Shown here: piece after piece, positions 1 through 6,447 of the stretch
Position numbering within the stretch: position 1 is the first letter of the stretch
Layout of the letters: each line of letters starts with the position of its first letter
NCBI GenBank assembly: GCA_964614645.1
Contig: CAZTMA010000067.1
Coordinates: 1 to 26,296 of the forward strand
Reading direction: 5' to 3'
DNA from: MWBF01 sp964614645
GTDB lineage: Bacteria; Chloroflexota; Anaerolineae; CG2-30-64-16
DNA length: 26,296 nt
The notes under the pieces: generated by a model
The model's input: the letters and a program-made list of their open reading frames with translations, nothing else
Told to the model about the DNA's origin: nothing
Databases searched by the model: none
Made by a program: the position numbers and the translations under genes

Positions 1-920
1 CCCGCGTTCAGCCAGCCGTACCACAGCGCCAGGTTCTCCTCGTTGCCGGAGTCGCCGTTCCACCGGCCGTTCCAGACCTCCACCGCGCGGGCCGGTCCGG
101 GCATCACGTCGTCATAGTGCCATGCGCAGCCGGTGCAATACGGGTCGTCGATGGCATGGGGGTGCGCGATGATGAACAGCCGACCCGCGGCCTCGGCCGC
201 GCGGGCAATCGCGGCCATTTTCCCCGTGCCCGGTTCCGCGCGCCATTCCACCCACTCTCCGCCGCCCAGGCACAGCGCGTGGCCCCAGAAGGTCGTCAGC
301 TCCATGCCGCGGGCGGGCAGCACGTGCGGGGAGGGCACGCTGTCCAGCTCGACCAGCCCGGACACCGTGTTGTGGTCGGTGAGGAAGAAGAAGTCGAGGT
401 CGCGCGCCTCCGCTGCGGCCACCCGGCCCGCAACCGGCACATGGCCGTCCGAGTGGAGGGTATGGGTGTGCAGGTCGCCGCGATACCACGCGGGGCCGCC
501 GCGTGGCGGCCGCGCGGGCTGCGGAGCTGTTTCCACAACAGCCGGCAGGCTATCGCCCGCGACCCGGTCATGCGAGGCGATGTCCAGCGTGTATGTACAC
601 GATGTGCCGGGCACGAGGCCGTGCGTCTCGACCTGCAGCATCCACGCACCTGCGGGCAGCGGACCCGCCAGATAGCCGGGCGTGGCGGCCTCCGCATTGA
701 TGGATATCTCCTGGGCCGCGCGGCAGCAGTGGCTGGCTCCGCGCCAGCCCTCCGGCCCGAACAGCGTCAGGCTCAGCACATTGGCGATGCCCTGCTCGCG
801 CGGGGGATCGAAGGCAAACCGCACGTCGAGCTGGCGGGTCCCCGCAGGCAGTTCGAACGGGTAGGTGATGAAGCGCTTGTGGTCCGCGCGGGTCAGCGTC
901 TGGCGGTCGTGCAGGTGCAT
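1..920 (-). CDS. CehA/McbA-like PHP-domain metallohydrolase (3' end outside window)
   Basis: The minus strand is open from an ATG at 920 to the left edge (306 codons seen, no stop), so the C-terminus is missing. Residues 1-140 read as a beta-rich N-terminal domain; a PHP-type metal site follows. The signature GDLHTHTLHSDG (about residues 148-159) supplies the first His pair and Asp, FFLTDHNTVS the next Asp-His, and LFIIAHPHA a later His; WNG follows as in this family. Such proteins are metal-dependent hydrolases, often of phosphoesters or carbamate-like bonds; CehA and McbA hydrolyse carbaryl, but most members have unknown substrates. There is no signal peptide, so a cytoplasmic enzyme is likely. 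The start is supported by GAGGAG seven bases upstream and by a TATAAT promoter about 30 bases before it. Family assignment is firm; substrate is unknown. Confidence 0.9.
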   Translation of the reverse strand, partial: MHLHDRQTLTRADHKRFITYPFELPAGTRQLDVRFAFDPPREQGIANVLSLTLFGPEGWRGASHCCRAAQEISINAEAATPGYLAGPLPAGAWMLQVETHGLVPGTSCTYTLDIASHDRVAGDSLPAVVETAPQPARPPRGGPAWYRGDLHTHTLHSDGHVPVAGRVAAAEARDLDFFFLTDHNTVSGLVELDSVPSPHVLPARGMELTTFWGHALCLGGGEWVEWRAEPGTGKMAAIARAAEAAGRLFIIAHPHAIDDPYCTGCAWHYDDVMPGPARAVEVWNGRWNGDSGNEENLALWYGWLNA

Positions 921-951
921 GGCGGAACTCCTCGGGTCAGGATGCCCGCGG

Positions 952-980
952 ATTATACGGCGCGGCGGGGAACCGGCCAA
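952..980 (-). promoter_or_regulatory. sigma70-like promoter of the PHP hydrolase gene
   Basis: On the minus strand TTGGCC (975-980) and a perfect TATAAT (952-957) are separated by 17 bases. Transcription would start near 945, about 25 bases before the ATG at 920. Confidence 0.65.
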
Positions 981-1009
981 ATCCCTGGGGGTGAAGGTCC
1001 GCCAACGAA

Positions 1010-1039
1010 TTGGCGCGCGGCCCCATAGCGGGGTACAAT
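1010..1039 (+). promoter_or_regulatory. sigma70-like promoter of the secreted nuclease gene
   Basis: TTGGCG (1010-1015), an 18-base spacer and TACAAT (1034-1039) precede the ATG at 1109, giving a leader of about 60 bases. It is divergent from the promoter at 952-980. Confidence 0.5.
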
Positions 1040-1108
1040 GCGATGCAGTGTATTGCGGTTGCCGGTTGTCTGCCAGACTTCCCATTTATCCACCACAGGA
1101 GTATCAAG

Positions 1109-4100
1109 ATGCATAGACCCTGGTTGAAGGCGCTGTCCCTCCTTACGATTCTGGCGTTAGTGTTAATGGCGTTGCCGCTGCAGAGCGCAAACGCCGCCAC
1201 CCCCACCGAACTCTTCTTCTCGGAATACATCAAAGGCTCAAGCAATAACAAGGCACTCGAGATCTACAACGGCACCGGCGCAGCCGTGGACCTGGCTGCC
1301 GGTGGATACAACGTGCAGATGTACTTCAACGGCAGTACCAGCGCAGGCCTGACCATCAATCTGACCGGCACGGTCGCAGACGGCGATGTGTATGTCGTCG
1401 CGCAGTCAGCGGCGAACGCGACGATCCTCGCCCTAGCCGACCAGACCAACGGCGCGGGCTGGTTCAACGGCGACGACGCGGTGGTCCTGCGCAAGGGAGC
1501 GACCGTCATCGATGCAATCGGGCAGATCGGCGTCGATCCCGGCACCGAGTGGGGAACCGGACTGGTCAGCACGGCGGACAACACCCTGCGGCGGAAGGAT
1601 ACAGTCTGTGCTGGCGATACCGATGGCAGCAACGCCTTTGACCCAGCTCCGGAGTGGGATGGCTTTGCCATCGACACCTTCGGCGGCCTGGGCGCACACT
1701 CGGCTAGCTGCTCAGGGCTTGTCGAGGATTCGGCTCCGACCGTCGCCAACTCCTATCCGGTCGATGGCGCAACCGATGTGCCAGTCGGCGCTGATCTGAG
1801 CGTAACCTTCAGCGAGCCGGTGAACGTGACCGACCCGTGGTTCTCGCTGGTCTGCTCAACTTCCGGCACGGTGGCTGTCACCGCCAGCGGCGGTCCGACC
1901 ACGTTTGTGCTCGATCCTGGCTCAAACCTTGTGAGCGGTGAGAGCTGCACGCTGACGGTGCTGGCGAGCCAAGTCACAGATCAGGATACTGACGATCCGC
2001 CTGACGCCATGGCAGTGGATTTCGTCGTTGGCTTTACACCCTTTGATGTCTGCGTACAGACTTACACCCCTATTCCCGACATCCAAGGCAGCGGCGACAC
2101 TGCAGCCATTACCGGCGCCGTGACCACCATGGGTGTCGTGGTCGGTGACTATGAGGGTGCCTCCCCTGCGCTGCGCGGCTTCTATTTGCAGGACATGGCC
2201 GGCGATGGCAACCTGGCCACCTCCGACGGCATCTTCGTCTTCAACGGGAACAACAACTATGTCAACCTGGGGGATGTTGTGCGGGTTGCCGGCTCAGTCT
2301 CCGAGTTTCAGGGGCAGACGCAGATCAGTGCTTCATCGGTCGTGGCATGTGGACAAGGCAGCGTCACCCCCGTGGATGTCACGCTGCCCTTTGCCTCCGC
2401 GACCGCTCTTGAGCAGTACGAGGGCATGATCGTCCGCTTGCCGCAGACGCTGTACGTGACCGAGCACTTCCAGCTCGGCCGGTTCGGCCAGGTCGTGCTG
2501 TCATCGGGTGACCGGCTCATGCAGCCCACCAACATTTACGCGCCCGGGCCGGAAGCCGATGCCCTGCAGGCTGCCAACAACCTGAACCGCATCATCCTTG
2601 ACGACGCCTCGCAGGCACAGAACCCCGACCCGATCGTCTTTGCCCGGGGCGGACAACCCCTGTCGGCCTCCAACACGCTGCGCGGCGGCGACACGGCCAC
2701 CGGCATCGTCGGTGTGATGACATATACGTGGGCCGGCAACAGTGCTTCCGGCAACGCTTACCGCGTGCGGCCCATCAACGCGCTGGGTGGTTCCGTGAAC
2801 TTCGAGGCGACAAATCCTCGCCCAGAAGGTGCACCAGCGCCGTCCGGCTCGATGCGCGTGGCGGGCATGAACCTGCTGAACTACTTCAACACGTTCGACG
2901 GCTTGCCGGATAGAGTCGACAACTGCACGCTCGGCGTAGGCGGCGCAGCCACTGACTGCCGAGGCGCGGACACTCAGGCCGAGTTCGACCGCCAGTGGCC
3001 CAAGACCGTTGACGCCATCCTGGGGACCCAGGCGGATGTCATTGGCCTCGTCGAGATAGAGAACGATGGGTACGGACCGGCCAGTGCCCTGCAGATCCTG
3101 GTAGACCAGTTGAATGCAGCCACTGCGCCTGGCACCTATGCCTTCATCGATGCGGATGCCGGCACGGGCCAGGTCAACGCGCTGGGCACGGATGCCATCA
3201 AGGTCGGACTCATCTACAAGCCCGCGCGGGTGACGCCGGTGGGGGCAACCGCGGCGCTAAACACAGTGGAGTTCGTGAACGGCGGTGACAGCGCGCCGCG
3301 CAACCGGCCCGCACTTGCACAGGCCTTCCAGGAGAACGTCACGGGCGGTCGCCTGGTGGTCGCGGTGAATCACCTGAAGAGCAAGGGCAGCGCGTGCGAT
3401 GCACCGGACGCCGGCGACGGCCAGGGCAACTGCAATACCGTGCGCCTCAACGCCGCCAATCTCCTCGGACAGTGGCTGGCAACCGATCCGACCGGGACCG
3501 GCGATCCCGATGCACTGATCATCGGTGACCTGAACTCGTACGCACAGGAAGATCCGATCACCGCGCTCAAGACTATCGGCTACACCGACCTGAAGCTCTA
3601 CTTCGGCTCGTGGGAAGCGTACTCCTACGTCTTCGACGGACAGTGGGGCTACCTGGATCATGCACTGAGCAACCACACACTGACGCCCCAGGTGTTGAGC
3701 GTGACAGACTGGCACATCAACGCGGACGAACCGAGCGTCTTGGATTACAACACGGACTTCAAGACGCCTAACCTGCAGACCACTCTCTACGCGAACGACT
3801 GGTTCCGCGTTTCAGACCATGATCCGGTGCTGGTCGATCTTGACGTCTGCGACGAGATTGCGCCGACGCTCGAGGTCTCCGTGACGCCCAACGAGTTGTG
3901 GCCCGCAAATCACAAGTACGTGGATGTGATGGCCACCGTGACTGCCAGCGACAACTTCGACCCCAACCCGACCATCACGCGGGTCTCAGTCACCTCGAAC
4001 GAGCCGGATGAGGGGCTGGGAGACGGCGACACGCCGATCGATATCGTGATCGTGGACGACTTCCACTTCCTGTTGCGCGCGGAGCGCTCGGGCACGGGCA

Positions 4101-4201
4101 TGGACCGCATCTACACGATCACTTATCTGGTGACGGATGCCTGCGGCAACTCGACGGAGCAGTCGGTCACGGTGACCGTGCCGCACGACAAGAGGAAGTA
4201 G
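1109..4201 (+). CDS. secreted multidomain nuclease (lamin-tail + Ig-like + OB + EEP endonuclease/exonuclease domain)
   Basis: A 1030-residue exported protein of the ExeM/NucH type. The ATG at 1109 follows CAGGAG and begins a classic signal peptide (hydrophobic residues 9-24, cleavage near SANA-A, residue 29/30); an upstream in-frame ATG at 1010 lacks a ribosome site and would bury the signal. Residues 32-150 look like a lamin-tail domain (LFFSEYIKGSSNNKALEIYN). Residues 207-308 resemble a bacterial Ig-like domain (PVDGATDVPVGADLSVTFSE). Residues 320-410 resemble an OB-fold nuclease accessory region. Residues 582-912 are the endonuclease/exonuclease/phosphatase domain, with N588, E649, H755 (NHLKSKG), D807/N809 (GDLNSY) and SDHDPV at 902-907. 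Residues 913-1030 form a last Ig-like module. It probably degrades extracellular DNA for phosphate or nucleosides. No LPXTG or other anchor is visible. Confidence 0.9.
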   Translation: MHRPWLKALSLLTILALVLMALPLQSANAATPTELFFSEYIKGSSNNKALEIYNGTGAAVDLAAGGYNVQMYFNGSTSAGLTINLTGTVADGDVYVVAQSAANATILALADQTNGAGWFNGDDAVVLRKGATVIDAIGQIGVDPGTEWGTGLVSTADNTLRRKDTVCAGDTDGSNAFDPAPEWDGFAIDTFGGLGAHSASCSGLVEDSAPTVANSYPVDGATDVPVGADLSVTFSEPVNVTDPWFSLVCSTSGTVAVTASGGPTTFVLDPGSNLVSGESCTLTVLASQVTDQDTDDPPDAMAVDFVVGFTPFDVCVQTYTPIPDIQGSGDTAAITGAVTTMGVVVGDYEGASPALRGFYLQDMAGDGNLATSDGIFVFNGNNNYVNLGDVVRVAGSVSEFQGQTQISASSVVACGQGSVTPVDVTLPFASATALEQYEGMIVRLPQTLYVTEHFQLGRFGQVVLSSGDRLMQPTNIYAPGPEADALQAANNLNRIILDDASQAQNPDPIVFARGGQPLSASNTLRGGDTATGIVGVMTYTWAGNSASGNAYRVRPINALGGSVNFEATNPRPEGAPAPSGSMRVAGMNLLNYFNTFDGLPDRVDNCTLGVGGAATDCRGADTQAEFDRQWPKTVDAILGTQADVIGLVEIENDGYGPASALQILVDQLNAATAPGTYAFIDADAGTGQVNALGTDAIKVGLIYKPARVTPVGATAALNTVEFVNGGDSAPRNRPALAQAFQENVTGGRLVVAVNHLKSKGSACDAPDAGDGQGNCNTVRLNAANLLGQWLATDPTGTGDPDALIIGDLNSYAQEDPITALKTIGYTDLKLYFGSWEAYSYVFDGQWGYLDHALSNHTLTPQVLSVTDWHINADEPSVLDYNTDFKTPNLQTTLYANDWFRVSDHDPVLVDLDVCDEIAPTLEVSVTPNELWPANHKYVDVMATVTASDNFDPNPTITRVSVTSNEPDEGLGDGDTPIDIVIVDDFHFLLRAERSGTGMDRIYTITYLVTDACGNSTEQSVTVTVPHDKRK

Positions 4202-4213
4202 TCTGTCCAATCC

Positions 4214-4277
4214 GTGGGCGTGACCGGGGCCGGTCACGCCCACCCATGCAAGCCCCGCCGCACGGCGGGGCTTTTTT
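4214..4277 (+). terminator. double-hairpin terminator after the nuclease gene
   Basis: Hairpin 1 (4214-4243) has a perfect 12-bp stem and a 6-base loop. Hairpin 2 (4252-4271) has an 8-bp GC stem with loop GCAC and is followed directly by six T (4272-4277), a textbook intrinsic terminator for the plus strand. It also separates the nuclease from the convergent transporter. Confidence 0.85.
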
Positions 4278-4297
4278 GTAGCTCCAAGCTGTAGCTG

Positions 4298-5668
4298 CTA
4301 CAGCTTGATGATGCCCAGCCCGTTCAACAGCACAATGAACACCAGGATGGGGGTGAGGAACTTCACGACGCCGAAGAAGAGCTGCACGATGCGGTCGTTG
4401 CGTAGCCGCCCGTCGTTGCTGAGCTCGCGGCGCACCTCGCCGAGGCCCCAGCGCCAGCCCACGAACAGACAGATGAACAGCCCGCCGAGGGGCAACAGGA
4501 TGTTGGACGACGAGAAGTCGTACAGGTCGAACAGGGTCATCCCGAACGGCTTGAAGTCGGCCAGGACACTGCCGGAGAGCGCCGCGCCTGCACCGAACAC
4601 GGCGAGCACGAGCGTGGTCAACACGGTGGCCTTCATGCGCGACCAATTGAACCGTTCCGTCAGGTACGCAACCGGCACCTCCAGCAGCGACAGCATGGCG
4701 CCCGTCGCGGCGAACGCAGCCAGCAGGAAGAACAGCACCATGAACACGCCGCCCAGCGGCATGGCGTTGAAGACCGCCGGAATGGTGATGAACAGGAGCG
4801 ACGGCCCCGCATCCGGCTCGAACCCGAAGGCGAAGACCGCGGGGAAGATGGCGATGCCTGCCAGGATGGAGACAAGCACGTCGCCCAGCATGACACGGGC
4901 GGCCGTCCCGGGGATGTTCTGGTCCTCGCGGAAGTAGCTGCCGTAGGTGATCATGGTGCCCATGCCCACGGATAGCTTGAAGAACGACAGACCCATCGCC
5001 ACGAGCACGGTCCCCCAGGTGACCTTGCTGAAGTCGGGCCGGAACAGGAAGGCCAGCCCCTCGCCCGCACCGGGCAGCGTCAGGCTGCGCACGATGACGA
5101 TCAGCAGGAGGACGAACAGCGCGGGCACGAGCCGCTTCGTCATCCGCTCGATGCCCTTCGACACGCCTGCGATGATGATGACGGTAATCATGGCGAGCAC
5201 GAGCCACTGCCAGAGCAGCGATTGCACAGGATTGCCGATCAGCCCGCTGAAGGCGGCGGCTGTGACCTGCGGGTCGGATGACGCGAGCTGGCCGAACGCG
5301 GCCTTGAAGATGTACGCGATGACCCACGCGGCCACTTCCGTGTAGAACGCGAGGATGAGGAATGCGGCCAACGCGCCCCCGGCGCCGATCAGCCACCAGG
5401 GCTGGCGCGGCGCGAGCTTCTCAAAGGTGGTGACTGCATTGGCCCGTGCGCGGCGGCCCAGCGCATGTTCGGAGATCATTACGGGCAGGCCGACCAGGAG
5501 GGTGCAGCCCAGGTACAGGATAAGAAAGGCTGCGCCGCCGTTGAGGCCGGTGAGGGAGGGGAACTTCCAGATGTTGCCAAGACCGATTGCTGAGCCGAGG
5601 GTTGCGAGGATGACGCCGAGGCCGGTGGTGAAACCGTCGCGCGGCCGTGCTGCGACTTGCTTGTTCAC
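4298..5668 (-). CDS. neurotransmitter:sodium symporter (NSS/SNF) family transporter
   Basis: A 456-residue polytopic membrane protein of the LeuT/MhsT family, which imports amino acids or related amines with sodium. The family signature GSAIGLGNIWKFP lies at residues 25-37 in the unwound first helix that forms substrate and sodium sites. About 11 hydrophobic segments are seen, matching the 11-helix bacterial subgroup; the sixth contains the SFFKLSVGMGTMITYGSY stretch. I chose the GTG at 5668 because AAAGGA sits six bases before it and the protein then begins just ahead of the first helix. An in-frame ATG at 5704 has no ribosome site, and the ATG at 5794 lies upstream of the probable promoter, so it cannot be the start of that transcript. 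The gene is alone on its transcript. Substrate cannot be told from sequence. Confidence 0.93.
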   Translation of the reverse strand: MNKQVAARPRDGFTTGLGVILATLGSAIGLGNIWKFPSLTGLNGGAAFLILYLGCTLLVGLPVMISEHALGRRARANAVTTFEKLAPRQPWWLIGAGGALAAFLILAFYTEVAAWVIAYIFKAAFGQLASSDPQVTAAAFSGLIGNPVQSLLWQWLVLAMITVIIIAGVSKGIERMTKRLVPALFVLLLIVIVRSLTLPGAGEGLAFLFRPDFSKVTWGTVLVAMGLSFFKLSVGMGTMITYGSYFREDQNIPGTAARVMLGDVLVSILAGIAIFPAVFAFGFEPDAGPSLLFITIPAVFNAMPLGGVFMVLFFLLAAFAATGAMLSLLEVPVAYLTERFNWSRMKATVLTTLVLAVFGAGAALSGSVLADFKPFGMTLFDLYDFSSSNILLPLGGLFICLFVGWRWGLGEVRRELSNDGRLRNDRIVQLFFGVVKFLTPILVFIVLLNGLGIIKL

Positions 5669-5723
5669 AATGGTTCCTTTCCTGAAAATGATCGATTGTT
5701 CCATAAGGAACAAAAACGTTTTG

Positions 5724-5752
5724 ATCCTACTCCTGTTAGGCGGATGCGTCAA
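5724..5752 (-). promoter_or_regulatory. sigma70-like promoter of the NSS transporter
   Basis: TTGACG (5747-5752), a 17-base spacer and TAGGAT (5724-5729) on the minus strand place the start of transcription near 5717, about 50 bases before the GTG start at 5668. Confidence 0.6.
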
Positions 5753-5775
5753 ATCCGCGCCGGTCGTGGTACAAT
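5747..5775 (+). promoter_or_regulatory. possible promoter of the SGNH/863-residue gene pair
   Basis: TACAAT (5770-5775) is a good -10, but the -35 at proper distance (CGTCAA, 5747-5752) is poor and is the same hexamer that serves as -35 on the other strand. It may need an activator. Leader length would be about 57 bases. Confidence 0.35.
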
Positions 5776-5838
5776 GGTGTCGTTCCAGGATCATTACAGT
5801 ACGGCGCCTACTCTGGCTCGGCGGAGCGCATCCCTCAG

Positions 5839-6447
5839 ATGTACAAAGTCCTGCTCATCGGAGATTCAGTCACCGGCGGCTTTGCGAATTCCGTCGCGGG
5901 TTATGCGCCGGACGTGCGCGCCCTGTTGGGCGGTGAGGCACGGGTCGATACGCTGCCGGAGAACGGGGGTGACAGCGGCAACCTGCTTGCCCGGATCGCA
6001 GGTTGGCTCGGCGATGCCCGCTATGATGTCATCCACTTCAACTCCGGGCTGCACGACATCAAGCGGCCCCACGACCATACGGGCATTCAAGTCCCGCTGC
6101 AAGCCTATGAGGCCAATCTTCACACGCTCGTGCAGATTCTCGAGGCGCAGGCCACCCATCTCATCTGGGGCCGCACGACGCCGGTGATCGACGGTCAGCC
6201 GGCACCCAACAAACCTTTCGATCGCTACAACGCCGATATCGAAGCCTACAATCGCGTGGCCGACCGCGTGATGGCAGAGCGCGGGGTGAGGCTCGATGAT
6301 CTGCACGGAGCCGTCCTTGCTGCCGGCATCGAGACCTGCCTGGCTGAGGACGGCGTACATATGACCATTGAAGGCAATCGCGTGCTCGCCCGACACGTCG
6401 CAGAATCCATACGCGGGTGCCGGGCACGCTCTGGAATGAGGACATGA
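5839..6447 (+). CDS. SGNH/GDSL-family hydrolase
   Basis: A 202-residue cytoplasmic esterase-like protein, typical single-domain length. Block I is IGDSV with nucleophile S10; block II is represented by ENGGDSGN (41-48); block III is FNSGLHD (67-73) in place of the usual GxND; block V is EDGVHMT with D171 and H174 completing the triad. Members remove acyl groups from sugars, lipids or other esters; here a carbohydrate deacetylase is a fair guess given the gene that follows. The stop overlaps the next start in ATGA (6444-6447), so the two are translationally coupled. The ribosome site is weak (GGAG 12 bases before the ATG). There is no signal peptide, so the substrate is presumably an imported molecule. 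Confidence 0.87.
   Translation: MYKVLLIGDSVTGGFANSVAGYAPDVRALLGGEARVDTLPENGGDSGNLLARIAGWLGDARYDVIHFNSGLHDIKRPHDHTGIQVPLQAYEANLHTLVQILEAQATHLIWGRTTPVIDGQPAPNKPFDRYNADIEAYNRVADRVMAERGVRLDDLHGAVLAAGIETCLAEDGVHMTIEGNRVLARHVAESIRGCRARSGMRT

Noticed and set aside
1010..1108. N-terminal extension of the nuclease
   Set aside because: It would start inside the -35 region and place a normal signal peptide 33 residues into the protein; the ATG at 1109 has its own ribosome site.
5355..5936. Long plus-strand frame opposite the transporter gene
   Set aside because: It is antisense to a clear NSS transporter and its translation has no recognisable domain; GC-rich DNA gives many such frames.
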